Source: Stutzerimonas stutzeri (GTDB lineage: Bacteria; Pseudomonadota; Gammaproteobacteria; Pseudomonadales; Pseudomonadaceae). Taken from it: DNA of 64,000 nucleotides. The stretch lies in contig NZ_PPXG01000005.1 of assembly GCF_002909485.1 (NCBI RefSeq), positions 1-64,000 of the forward strand, given 5' to 3'. Below the pieces are notes generated by a model. It was given only the letters and a program-made list of their open reading frames with translations, made no database searches and was not told where the DNA came from. Position numbers and translations under genes: made by a program. This document shows, one piece after another, positions 46,706 through 55,367 of this stretch. The first letter of the stretch is position 1. Every line of letters begins with the position of its first letter.

Positions 46706-47845
46706 GTGCGCTTAGCTGATTTTATTATTAAAAATATTGAGTCCATCCTTCAGCAATGGGAAGACTTTGCCAAGACAATGACCCCTGCCGCCAATGGAAT
46801 GGATTCGGTGGCGTTACGGGACCACGCAGAACAGATGCTGCTTACGATCGCCGCAGATCTGCGAACGACCCAGACAGCCAAGGCGCGGATCGCTAAATCG
46901 CACGGTAAAGCGCGGCCTTCGGGAGATGTCACTCCGGCAGAAACACATGCGGATATTCGGCATTCGTCCGGCTTTACGATTGGGCAGATGATTGCGGAGT
47001 ACCGAGCATTGCGCACGAGCGTACTGGTGCTGTGGATGTCATCTTCTGATGAAACGAAAGAACATGAGATTTCGGACATTGTTCGGTTCAACGAAGCAGT
47101 TGATCAGGCACTTGCGGAATCGGTTGTCAGTTATGCAGAGGCCGCCGATGTTGCCCGCAACGTTTTCCTCGGCATATTGGGTCATGATCTGAGAAGCCCG
47201 CTCGGCGCCATTTTGCTAAGTGCTGACGTCCTTCTAAGTACAGCGGATCTTCCGCCCAAGTCGACTATAAATGTGTCGCGTATTTATACGAGCGTTAAGC
47301 GGTCCATCAAGATCGTGGGCGATCTATTGGACTTCACGCGCACGCACTCCGGCGCAGGAATCCCCGTTCGCAAAGACAGCGAAGATCTGGCCCTGGCGTG
47401 TGAAGGAATGGTAGAGGAGGCGAGGGCGTACAACCCGGATCGGCAAATCGTTCTGCAATCGGAGCCGAACCTCCAAGGACAATTTGATAGATCGAGAATG
47501 GAACAGGTCATTGCCAACCTGATCGGAAACGCAGTCCAGCATGGGGAAGCAGGTACGCCAGTCACTGTCAGCCTGAAAACCGATGAAGGAGCCGCGTTGT
47601 TGACTGTGCACAACGTCGGGAGGCCGATCGAAGAGTCGGCGATAGGCAGCATCTTCAATCCAATGGTGCGTCATCTTCAAAGTGGCAACGTCGAGTACGG
47701 CGCTGGAGCGGGTCTTGGGCTTGGGCTCTACATTGCTTCCGCCATAGTAGATGCGCATCACGGCAGTATCGAAGTGGATTCGAGCGCGGGTAGTGGCACC
47801 ACCTTTTCTGTCCGTATCCCCTTGGACGGCTCCCAAGTTGCGTAG
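46706..47845 (+). CDS. Sensor histidine kinase with RsbRD-type N-terminal domain
   Basis: This 379-residue soluble kinase has no membrane segment. Residues 1-145 resemble the RsbRD N-terminal sensor (LADFIIKNIESILQQWEDFA, then a four-helix pattern). The HisKA box has His160 in FLGILGHDLRSPLG; the ATPase shows the N box NLIGNAVQHGE and the G2 box GLGLGLYIASAIVDAHHG. The start is GTG behind GAGGAG. No response regulator is adjacent. Codon use is visibly more AT-rich than the neighbours, especially the first 600 bases, which suggests transfer. Confidence 0.88.
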   Translation: MRLADFIIKNIESILQQWEDFAKTMTPAANGMDSVALRDHAEQMLLTIAADLRTTQTAKARIAKSHGKARPSGDVTPAETHADIRHSSGFTIGQMIAEYRALRTSVLVLWMSSSDETKEHEISDIVRFNEAVDQALAESVVSYAEAADVARNVFLGILGHDLRSPLGAILLSADVLLSTADLPPKSTINVSRIYTSVKRSIKIVGDLLDFTRTHSGAGIPVRKDSEDLALACEGMVEEARAYNPDRQIVLQSEPNLQGQFDRSRMEQVIANLIGNAVQHGEAGTPVTVSLKTDEGAALLTVHNVGRPIEESAIGSIFNPMVRHLQSGNVEYGAGAGLGLGLYIASAIVDAHHGSIEVDSSAGSGTTFSVRIPLDGSQVA

Positions 47846-47882
47846 CGAACGCTCCGGCCTTGATCTGCTTTATCCGCAGCCG

Positions 47883-48614
47883 CTATCTGCTGAGCTCATA
47901 GGCGCACATATTGACCGTTGCGGCCAGGTTCAGCGATTCGATGGTGCCGCAGCCCGGAATCGTGAAGGGTTGCGCATTAAGCGCGGTCAGTTGCTCGCGA
48001 GGCACGCCGCGGGCTTCGTTGCCGAACAGGTAGCAATCGAAGGCGCGGAAACTCGCCGATTGCACGGGCTCGCCGCTCATATCCAGGCAGGCGATGCGCT
48101 CGAAGCGTGTACGCAAGGAATCCAGTTCCACATCCAGCTCCAGCGGTGCATGAAAGATGGCGCCCATGCTCGAACGCACGACCTTGGGGTTGTACGGGTC
48201 GACGCTGCCGGGGCTGAGCAGGCAGCGGAAATTGCCGAACCAGGCCAGGGTGCGCAGGATGGTGCCGAGATTGCCTGGGTCCTGAATTTCATGCAGATAG
48301 ATGGCGCGTTCGCCAGCAACTGGCGCAGAAACCGGCGCGCCTGCCAGCGGCATCGGCACCAGCGCAACGATGCCCTGCGGGGTCTTGGTGTCGGCGATCT
48401 GCGCCATCTGGCGCTCGCTAATGACGTGAGTCTTGAACGGGCTTTGCCAGTGCTCGTAGGCGCTGGTCACATACAGCTCGCTGCCCTGCAGCTGTGGGTT
48501 GTGCAAGGCCGCCTTCTGCAGTTCCAGCAACAGATGCTCGCCCTCCACCAGAAAATGACCGAACTCGGCGCGGTATTTTTTCTGGTGAAGTTTTTTGATG
48601 TCGTCGAATTTCAT
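47883..48614 (-). CDS. SpoU/TrmH-family RNA 2'-O-methyltransferase
   Basis: This 243-residue SPOUT methyltransferase should transfer a methyl group from SAM to ribose 2'-OH in rRNA or tRNA. The three motifs are present: DPGNLGTILRT, FGNEARGVP and IPGCGTIESLNLAATVNM. The N-terminal part (RAEFGHFLVEGEHLLLE) is the SpoU substrate-binding domain. It starts 11 bases after the flavoprotein gene, so the two share an operon. The exact RNA target is unknown. Confidence 0.88.
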   Translation of the reverse strand: MKFDDIKKLHQKKYRAEFGHFLVEGEHLLLELQKAALHNPQLQGSELYVTSAYEHWQSPFKTHVISERQMAQIADTKTPQGIVALVPMPLAGAPVSAPVAGERAIYLHEIQDPGNLGTILRTLAWFGNFRCLLSPGSVDPYNPKVVRSSMGAIFHAPLELDVELDSLRTRFERIACLDMSGEPVQSASFRAFDCYLFGNEARGVPREQLTALNAQPFTIPGCGTIESLNLAATVNMCAYELSR

Positions 48615-48625
48615 CAGGGCGGCGC

Positions 48626-50263
48626 TCAGTTGCTCTGCACTTGGGGCTGTTCCGCATCAGCCAGCATGGACTTGGCCAGCGCCTCGGCAACCTTGATGCC
48701 ATCCACGCCCGCCGAAAGAATGCCGCCGGCGTAACCGGCGCCTTCACCGGCCGGATACAGGCCGCGCAGGTTGAGGCTCTGCAACGTCTCGTTGTCGCGG
48801 GTGATACGGACCGGGGACGAGGTGCGTGTTTCGATGCCTGTAAGCACCGCATCAGCACGATCGAAGCCGCGGATCTGCTTGCCGAACGCCGGCAGCGCTT
48901 CGCGGATGGCCTCGATTGCATACTCGGGCAACGATGGCGCCAGATCGCCCAGGCGCACGCCCGGTTTGTAGGAGGGCTCGACCTCCCCAAACTCGGTTGA
49001 GGGCACGCCGCGAATGAAGTCGCCCACCAATTGCGCGGGCGCGCAGTAATCGCTGCCACCCAATTCATAGGCGCGCGACTCCAGGCGCTCCTGCAGTGCT
49101 AAGCCGGCCAGCGGGTCGCCCGGGAAGTCTTGCTCCGGGTTGATGCCGACGACGATGCCCGCGTTGGCATTGCGTTCGTTGCGCGAGTACTGGCTCATGC
49201 CGTTGGTCACAACGCGCCCCGGCTCGGATGTGGCCGCCACCACGGTGCCGCCCGGACACATGCAGAAGCTGTACACCGCGCGGCCATTCTTGGCGTGGTA
49301 CACCAGTTTGTAGTCTGCGGCGCCCAGCTCGGGATGGCCGGCGTATTTGCCCAGCCGGGCCTGATCGATCATCCCTTGCGGGTGTTCGATACGAAAACCG
49401 ATGGCAAACGGCTTGGCCTCGATGAACACGCCCTGGCGATGCAGCATGCGCACGGTATCGCGGGAGCTGTGCCCCAGCGCCAGCACCACATGGCGACTCT
49501 TGATCGTCTCGCCGCTGGCCAGCACCACGCCTTCGAGCTGGCCATCGTTGATCACGAGATCGGTCACTTTGCTCTCGAAGCGCACTTCGCCGCCGAGGGC
49601 GATGATCTCCTCGCGCATGGTCGAGACCACACCGGTGAGCCGGAAGGTGCCGATGTGCGGCTTGCTCACATACATGATCTCGGCCGGTGCGCCAGCACGA
49701 ACGAACTCGTGCACCACCTTGCGGGCATAGAACTTGGGGTCCTTGATCTGACTGTAGAGCTTGCCGTCGGAGAACAGCCCGGCGCCGCCCTCGCCGAACT
49801 GCACGTTGGATTCCGGCGTCAGGACCTTCTTGCGCCACAGCGCCCAGGTGTCCTTGGTACGGCTGCGCACATCCTTGCCGCGCTCCAGCACGATGGGCTT
49901 GAAGCCCATTTGTGCGAGCAGCAGCGCCGCGAACAATCCGCAGGGGCCAAAGCCCACCACCAGCGGCCGCTCGCTCAGATTGGCTCGCGCCTGGCCTACC
50001 GGGTAGTAGTTGGTGTCCGGCGCTGGACGCACGTTGTGTTCATCGGCAAAACGCGCCAGGACGGCCGCCTCGTCGCGGACCTCCAGATCGATGATGTAGA
50101 TGAACAGAATGACGCTGTTCTTCTTGCGCGCATCGTAGCTGCGCTTGAACACGGTGAAATTCAGCAGGTCGGCGTCGCTGATGTTCAGGCGTTTGACGAT
50201 GGCCGCACGCAACTCCTCGGCGGAGTGATCGAGATGCAGGGATAGTTCGTTGACGCGAATCAT
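48626..50263 (-). CDS. NAD(P)/FAD-dependent dehydrogenase, COG2509 type
   Basis: This 545-residue flavoprotein has the dinucleotide-binding motif VVGFGPCGLFAALLLAQMG after about 95 residues of an N-terminal alpha/beta domain, followed by FGEGGAGLFSDGKLYSQIKD and a C-terminal FAD segment GLYPAGEGAGYAGGI. This layout fits the widespread uncharacterised FAD-dependent dehydrogenases (COG2509). The reaction is unknown. The start MIRVNELSL at 50263 is chosen; the longer frame extends over the promoter. It is divergent from rlmE. Confidence 0.85.
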   Translation of the reverse strand: MIRVNELSLHLDHSAEELRAAIVKRLNISDADLLNFTVFKRSYDARKKNSVILFIYIIDLEVRDEAAVLARFADEHNVRPAPDTNYYPVGQARANLSERPLVVGFGPCGLFAALLLAQMGFKPIVLERGKDVRSRTKDTWALWRKKVLTPESNVQFGEGGAGLFSDGKLYSQIKDPKFYARKVVHEFVRAGAPAEIMYVSKPHIGTFRLTGVVSTMREEIIALGGEVRFESKVTDLVINDGQLEGVVLASGETIKSRHVVLALGHSSRDTVRMLHRQGVFIEAKPFAIGFRIEHPQGMIDQARLGKYAGHPELGAADYKLVYHAKNGRAVYSFCMCPGGTVVAATSEPGRVVTNGMSQYSRNERNANAGIVVGINPEQDFPGDPLAGLALQERLESRAYELGGSDYCAPAQLVGDFIRGVPSTEFGEVEPSYKPGVRLGDLAPSLPEYAIEAIREALPAFGKQIRGFDRADAVLTGIETRTSSPVRITRDNETLQSLNLRGLYPAGEGAGYAGGILSAGVDGIKVAEALAKSMLADAEQPQVQSN

Positions 50264-50416
50264 GCTGGTAGTCCTGGCCGGTGACTCCGGCAGAGGAAGA
50301 AAACAGGGGGAAGAGGCGCGGATTGTACCGGCGCGGCTTGTGCCTGTCAGGTCAGGCCTGGTGGTACTCAAGAAGGCGCGACGTTTGCTGGTGACTACGC
50401 CTGCAACCCCGTCGAT

Positions 50417-50446
50417 TTAACCTGCGCTGCATTATCGGCCTATAAT
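50417..50446 (+). promoter_or_regulatory. Likely sigma-70 promoter of rlmE
   Basis: A perfect -10 element TATAAT lies at 50441-50446. The best -35 match is TTAACC at 50417-50422 with 18-base spacing, which is poor. The distance to the rlmE ATG is 92 bases. Confidence 0.5.
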
Positions 50447-50538
50447 TGCCGCCATTTCGCGCCCAACAGCTTCTGCTCTGCACCATGCGCTGGCCGGCCC
50501 GCTTCTCCCATTTTGATTTTCCGTGGTTGCCTCCCTCC

Positions 50539-51162
50539 ATGAAACGATCCAAAAGCAGCCGTCGTTGGCTGGATGAACACGTCAACGATCCCTACGTCAA
50601 ACAGGCCCAAAAGGATGGCCTGCGCTCGCGTTCCAGCTACAAGCTGATCGAACTGAACGAGAAGGACAAGCTGATACGCCCCGGCATGCTGCTGATGGAC
50701 CTCGGCTCTGCCCCCGGTGGCTGGTCACAAGTGGCCGGCAGGCTCGTGGGCGAGAAAGGACGGGTCGTGGCCACCGACATCCTGCCAATGGACCCGCTGG
50801 ACAACGTCGACTTCATTCAGGGCGACTTCACCGAGGACGCCGTATTCCAGCAGCTTCTCGACACGCTCGACGGCCGGCAGCCTGATCTGATCGTTTCCGA
50901 TATCGCGCCCAATCTCAGCGGCGTCGCTGTCGCCGACCAGGCTTCCTCGATGTACCTGGTCGAACTCACCCTCGACATGGTCCGCAAAGTACTCAAGCCC
51001 AATGGCAACTATGTGGTCAAGGTCTTCCAGGGCGAAGGCTCCGACGATTTCCTGAGAGACGTGCGCACCTCATTCGAGAAGGTGGTGGTCCGCAAGCCCG
51101 CGGCATCACGACCGCGCTCGAACGAGGTTTATCTGGTGGCGAAGGGGTTCAAGGGCCAGTGA
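50539..51162 (+). CDS. rlmE: 23S rRNA 2'-O-methyltransferase RlmE (FtsJ/RrmJ)
   Basis: RlmE methylates the ribose of U2552 in the 50S subunit. The 207-residue protein has the SAM motif LGSAPGGWSQ and the full catalytic tetrad Lys35, Asp121, Lys161 and Glu196, each exactly three residues before the E. coli counterparts (38, 124, 164, 199). In pseudomonads rlmE normally sits between yhbY and ftsH; neither is here. Either the locus was rearranged or this is a second copy. Confidence 0.93.
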   Translation: MKRSKSSRRWLDEHVNDPYVKQAQKDGLRSRSSYKLIELNEKDKLIRPGMLLMDLGSAPGGWSQVAGRLVGEKGRVVATDILPMDPLDNVDFIQGDFTEDAVFQQLLDTLDGRQPDLIVSDIAPNLSGVAVADQASSMYLVELTLDMVRKVLKPNGNYVVKVFQGEGSDDFLRDVRTSFEKVVVRKPAASRPRSNEVYLVAKGFKGQ

Positions 51163-51415
51163 GTTGGCGTGGCGGCGCTGTTGCAGCAATCCAGGTTTTT
51201 GGCTGCTGCCACTCTGTTGGATCTAGCCGTATTTGAGCGAGCGCTAGTTCGGCCTGCGCGTCTTGTGAAGGCTGTGTGCAGCGCGAGCTTATTCGTACTC
51301 AAACATCCGCCAGAGTTGGCTGGGTAGTTCATTTCCACTTGGCCAATAGCGCTCTGCCTTGGCTGTTTTCGGCCAGGAGCGGAACCTAGTGAACACCGTC
51401 AGAGCACTGCCCCCA

Positions 51416-51775
51416 TCAAAACTTTGCGCGAACGTCCACTAGCCCGTCAGTAACGACAGCGGTGACAGTTGTAAATGTAGTGAAATACATCGGCAGACTG
51501 GTCAGTTGCCTTCCGTCCGGATAAGTCACCACAAATGCTATCGACGACTCGCCCGCTACTTTGAACGTTCGCATTGCGCCCGGCGCGATGGCAGGAAGCT
51601 TTTTGCGATTGACGCTCCATTGAGCTTCAACCTGCACGGTGACGCCCGATTGGTTTCGAATGACGACCGTGGGCGTCGCCCAATAGTTAACGACTAGCAG
51701 CAGTGCGGCACATAGCGCCGACAAGGTGAGAAGGGTAACTGCGATACGTCGAGGTAGCGTACAGCTGCGGGTCAT
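51416..51775 (-). CDS. Hypothetical membrane-anchored protein
   Basis: This 119-residue protein has a basic N-terminus, one hydrophobic segment at about 10-31 (VTLLTLSALCAALLLVVNYW) and a beta-rich C-terminal part (VVIRNQSGVTVQVEAQW, TFKVAGESSIAFVVTYPDG). It may be an anchored periplasmic domain. I do not recognise a family. Its ATG overlaps the stop of the upstream flavin monooxygenase gene (ATGA), so it is likely co-translated with it. Confidence 0.6.
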   Translation of the reverse strand: MTRSCTLPRRIAVTLLTLSALCAALLLVVNYWATPTVVIRNQSGVTVQVEAQWSVNRKKLPAIAPGAMRTFKVAGESSIAFVVTYPDGRQLTSLPMYFTTFTTVTAVVTDGLVDVRAKF

Positions 51776-52881
51776 GTCGGTTCCGTTAATGGTAGATAGC
51801 TTCGCTTGTACAACGCGTTGCCGGCGAATTTTAGCAACGGAACACGTGCCCAGCCGGGCAGCCCACGCATCCTGTCCCGCGCAGCGCATTGCTTATGGAC
51901 CCAATCGACGTGTGGTTTGCGTCGGCGCGTGTACTCGGCGAGCGCATCGCTGATCTTTGGGGCTCTGCCAAGCGTTTCGGCCAGTACCAGTGCATCTTCC
52001 ATGGCCATCGCAGCACCCTCCGCCATGCTTGGAGAAGAGGCGTGGGCCGCATCGCCAATAAGTACCGCGCGCCCCTTCACCCAATTATTCATGACCACCT
52101 GTTCTATATGGCTGAAGTGAATCTGAGCATCAGCAGGCATGTGGGTGATGAGGGGGGATAAGGGGGGCGAGAAAGCGGCGATTAGGCCGGGTGGAAGGTC
52201 GGTCAGGTTTCGCTGCGTCTCCCATTCGTTTATCGCCATATCCGCATAGACATAGACCTGGTCGGCGCTGATCGGTATTGCCAGCAAACTCATTCCGTCC
52301 CCGAGCATGACTGTCCAACCGTCGACCTCGGCGATATCTTTGGTAATAAAGCGCCAGCACACATTGCCGGTGTACGAGGGCTTGACGTCGGGGAACAGCT
52401 CTTGGCGAACCTGCGAGTGGATGCCGTCCGCGCCGATGACGAGGTCGTACTCGCCTGCGGTGCCGTCGGAGAAGGTCGCCAGGCTTATTGGGCCACGCTG
52501 CTCGATCCCGGTGAGCGAGGTGCCGAAGCGAAGCTCAGTGTCACGCAATGAGTTGCGCAGTGCGACATGCAGAGCGGCCCGGGGCAGCGCCAGGCACGGC
52601 CCGCATGAAGACCAGACATCTCCGGTCCGCGTGACGCTCAGGGGGGTCCCTCGGCTATCAAGGATACGTTGGGTAGTAATCGGCACGGCGCCCGCTGTAA
52701 TCGAGTCCAGCAGTCCTAGGGCCTGCAAGGCCCGGGTGGCATTGCCTGGCAGGTAGAGCCCGGTTCCCCCTTGTGGAAGATCAGCCCTGCGTTCGATCAG
52801 GTCGGAGGTGAATCCCTTCAACTCCAGCGCCCTGGCCATGGCGAGGCCGGCGATACCGCCGCCCACTATCAAAACTCTCAT
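51772..52881 (-). CDS. FAD-dependent monooxygenase, salicylate-hydroxylase-like
   Basis: This 369-residue group A flavoprotein monooxygenase has GGGIAGLAMARALE at the N-terminus, the DG motif VIGADGIHSQVR and the second FAD motif LIGDAAHASSPSMAEGA. Such enzymes hydroxylate aromatic or enolic substrates with NAD(P)H and oxygen. The substrate is unknown. It ends 4 bases inside the small membrane protein gene and starts 4 bases after the GMC oxidoreductase stop, so the three are an operon. Confidence 0.85.
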   Translation of the reverse strand: MRVLIVGGGIAGLAMARALELKGFTSDLIERRADLPQGGTGLYLPGNATRALQALGLLDSITAGAVPITTQRILDSRGTPLSVTRTGDVWSSCGPCLALPRAALHVALRNSLRDTELRFGTSLTGIEQRGPISLATFSDGTAGEYDLVIGADGIHSQVRQELFPDVKPSYTGNVCWRFITKDIAEVDGWTVMLGDGMSLLAIPISADQVYVYADMAINEWETQRNLTDLPPGLIAAFSPPLSPLITHMPADAQIHFSHIEQVVMNNWVKGRAVLIGDAAHASSPSMAEGAAMAMEDALVLAETLGRAPKISDALAEYTRRRKPHVDWVHKQCAARDRMRGLPGWARVPLLKFAGNALYKRSYLPLTEPT

Positions 52882-52885
52882 CCGG

Positions 52886-54463
52886 TTACTCGCTCGGTGC
52901 TGTGGCTGTAGCGATCACACCCTGCGCCGCAAGGATAAGGTCTGCCGCTCGTTCGCCGATGACGACGCAGGGCGCCATGGTATTGCCGATGGTGATGCGA
53001 GGCATGATCGATGCATCGGCGATCCGGAGTTTGTCGATGCCATGGACGCGCAGTTGATGGTCGACCACCGACATCGTATCCCGGCCCATTTTGGCTGTGC
53101 AGGACTGGTGCCAGTAGGTTACGGCCGAATTGCGGATGAATTGTTGCATCGCGCGATGTTCTCTCGGCCCTGGCACGACTTCTCGCTTGATCAAGCCATT
53201 GAAGGCTTCGCTATTGCCGAGCGCCCTGCACAGGTTGATCGATGCGAACGCCGCAGTCATATCCTCCGGAGCGCTCAGCGAGTTCGGCTCGATGAGCGGG
53301 CCATCCAGTGGACCGGCACCCGACAGGCTTACATGCCCTCGACTGACAGGCCTGGCCAGGCCTGCGAACATCGTCCAGCCATGTTGCGGCGCTGGAATAC
53401 CGACTTCAGCGGGCGAGGGCACCGCGAACTCGAGTTGACACTGCAGCAAGTCCGGGGCGTCCAGGCGACTGTCGCTTTTCCAGTACAGCTTGGTTTCACA
53501 CCCGCCGGCGCCCACTGGTTGAGGTTGCAGGTACTCCCAGGTGCAGCCAAAGGCGATATGGTCCTGGAGGTTTCGGCCCACTCCGGGAAGGTGATGGATC
53601 GGGGCGATACCGTGGGCACGCATCTCGTCTTCCGGGCCCACGCCCGATTGCATGAGCACCTTCGGCGTGTTTATCGCGCCCATGGATAGGATGACTTCGG
53701 TTCGAGCATGGATGCTCTGCCGTTCGCCGCCGATCACCACTTCAACGCCGACTGCCCGCGTGCCGTTCAGCAGGACACGGGCCACCAAAGCGCCGGTCAG
53801 GACCGTTAGATTCGGGTAGTGCAGTCGCGGCCGGATATACGAGTCGTACATGGATTCGCGCTTGCCGTCCTTGATGCGCAGATCGGTGATCGCGACACCA
53901 CCCGGGCCCTCCATCATCTCGCCGTTGGCGCTGTCGTACCGGGGGATGCCCAAGCGGCTGGCCGCGTCCAGCGTTGCCCAGGCAAGGGGCTGAGGCGAGG
54001 CCGGCTGCTCGACGTAAACGGGGCCGCCTGAACCGCGACGCACGGCATCCGGTGTGCCTTGCCAATGCTCGATCCTGCGGTAGTAATTCAGCACTGAGTC
54101 GTAGCCCCAGGCTGGGTCGCCGGACTCGGCAGCGAAATGATCCCAGTCCGACCGATGCCCGCGCGCCCAGACCATCACGTTGATGCTGGACCCGCCGCCG
54201 AGTCCCTTGCCCATGTTGAGCGAGAGGCGACGGCCGTTGAGTTGAGGGGTGGGCTGCCCCTCGAATGCCCAGTCGCGCTCCGTGCCGAGGTTCAGCGGCC
54301 ATTGCGCCGGCTCGATCACCTCGGGGCCGGCGTACCCGTTGCCGGCTTCAATCAATAACACGCGTGCATTGCCGTGGTCGGCGAGACGGGCCGCGACCAC
54401 GCAGCCCGTCGTGCCTGCACCACACACGATGTAGTCATAGTTTCGATCATGCAGATGATCCAT
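52886..54463 (-). CDS. GMC-family oxidoreductase (alcohol/choline dehydrogenase-like)
   Basis: This 525-residue flavoprotein has the N-terminal FAD motif IVCGAGTTGCVVAARLAD, the GMC signature around GKGLGGGSSINVMVWARG, and the C-terminal active-site region with His in VTYWHQSCTAKMG and the GNTMAPCVVIGERAADLI end. Relatives oxidise primary alcohols or choline. The 525-residue length suits alcohol dehydrogenases of this family. GGAG precedes ATG 54463; a longer frame upstream overlaps the hydrolase gene and is rejected. Confidence 0.88.
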   Translation of the reverse strand: MDHLHDRNYDYIVCGAGTTGCVVAARLADHGNARVLLIEAGNGYAGPEVIEPAQWPLNLGTERDWAFEGQPTPQLNGRRLSLNMGKGLGGGSSINVMVWARGHRSDWDHFAAESGDPAWGYDSVLNYYRRIEHWQGTPDAVRRGSGGPVYVEQPASPQPLAWATLDAASRLGIPRYDSANGEMMEGPGGVAITDLRIKDGKRESMYDSYIRPRLHYPNLTVLTGALVARVLLNGTRAVGVEVVIGGERQSIHARTEVILSMGAINTPKVLMQSGVGPEDEMRAHGIAPIHHLPGVGRNLQDHIAFGCTWEYLQPQPVGAGGCETKLYWKSDSRLDAPDLLQCQLEFAVPSPAEVGIPAPQHGWTMFAGLARPVSRGHVSLSGAGPLDGPLIEPNSLSAPEDMTAAFASINLCRALGNSEAFNGLIKREVVPGPREHRAMQQFIRNSAVTYWHQSCTAKMGRDTMSVVDHQLRVHGIDKLRIADASIMPRITIGNTMAPCVVIGERAADLILAAQGVIATATAPSE

Positions 54464-54504
54464 GCGTCCACTCCAGCTCCAAAGATTTTCAGTGGCGTCT
54501 GCGA

Positions 54505-55278
54505 TCACTGCTCGCCCACGCTGCGTACCGCCTCGAGAATCACCTCGGCTACCGCGTCGGGCTGCGACTGCTGGGGAACGTGGCTGGTGTGCAGCTCCGC
54601 CACCGTGGCGCCGATGCGCTTGGCAGAGGAGCGCTGGACGTCCGGGTGAATCATCCGGTCCTCGGTGGCGAGCAGATACCAGGAGGGCTTTGTCTTCCAA
54701 GCCGCGACGGTCGTCTTGTCCTCGAAGGCGGATGCTTGGATAGGGCCTTGGGTCGCGGTCATCACAGCGGTTTGCGCCGCCGGGAGATCCTGCGCGAAGT
54801 CCTTGGCCATACCATCGGGCGTCAGGTACAGGAAGCCGTTGGCGTCTGCCTTGATCTGGCTGATGCCGGGAGGCGTGGGTGCCCCTTTACCTTGTTCGCC
54901 GCTGGTTTGCCCGGCGTCTGGTGCGAAGGCAGCGACATACACTAGCGCGCTGACCTTCTCGTCACTGCCGGCTTCAGTAATCACGGTGCCGCCCCAGGAA
55001 TGGCCGACCAGAACCACCTTGCCCTGCTGGTTGCTCAGCGCACGGCGCGTAGCGGCCACATCATCAGCGAGCGAGGTAAGCGGGTTCTGCACGACCGTAA
55101 CGGCAACCCCTTCGGCCTGGAGTCGCGGCACCACCTTGGCCCAGTCGGAGCCGTCGGCGAATGCGCCGTGTACGATCACCACCGAAGGCGTTGTACCTTG
55201 CGCCTGGCTGACGGTCGCGGCAAATGTACTCGCAAGGGCAAAGGCAGCTGTGGCGACTTTCGATTTGAGTGTTTTCAT
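54505..55278 (-). CDS. Exported alpha/beta hydrolase, salicylate-esterase-like
   Basis: This 257-residue protein has a signal peptide (about residues 1-26, ending SQAQ). The alpha/beta hydrolase core shows the oxyanion motif VIVHGAFADGSDW, nucleophile Ser in GHSWGG and a late His in LHTSHVPQQ. The family contains plant-type methylsalicylate esterases and EstC-like lipases; the substrate here is unknown. It starts behind GGAGCTC, is divergent from the HD-GYP-LuxR gene and precedes the GMC gene by 41 bases, so a hydrolase-GMC-monooxygenase operon is likely. Confidence 0.85.
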   Translation of the reverse strand: MKTLKSKVATAAFALASTFAATVSQAQGTTPSVVIVHGAFADGSDWAKVVPRLQAEGVAVTVVQNPLTSLADDVAATRRALSNQQGKVVLVGHSWGGTVITEAGSDEKVSALVYVAAFAPDAGQTSGEQGKGAPTPPGISQIKADANGFLYLTPDGMAKDFAQDLPAAQTAVMTATQGPIQASAFEDKTTVAAWKTKPSWYLLATEDRMIHPDVQRSSAKRIGATVAELHTSHVPQQSQPDAVAEVILEAVRSVGEQ

Positions 55279-55367
55279 TGGATGAGCTCCTATGTGGGAG
55301 CTCAAATTCTGCTGACTGGCCTGCGCCTCGGGCATCGGTCATTTATCCGACCCTGGAGCATTTTTTC

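Noticed and set aside
52886-54700. Longer 604-residue version of the GMC oxidoreductase
   Set aside because: The extra 79 residues overlap the exported hydrolase gene and lack similarity to GMC proteins; GGAG precedes the internal ATG at 54463.
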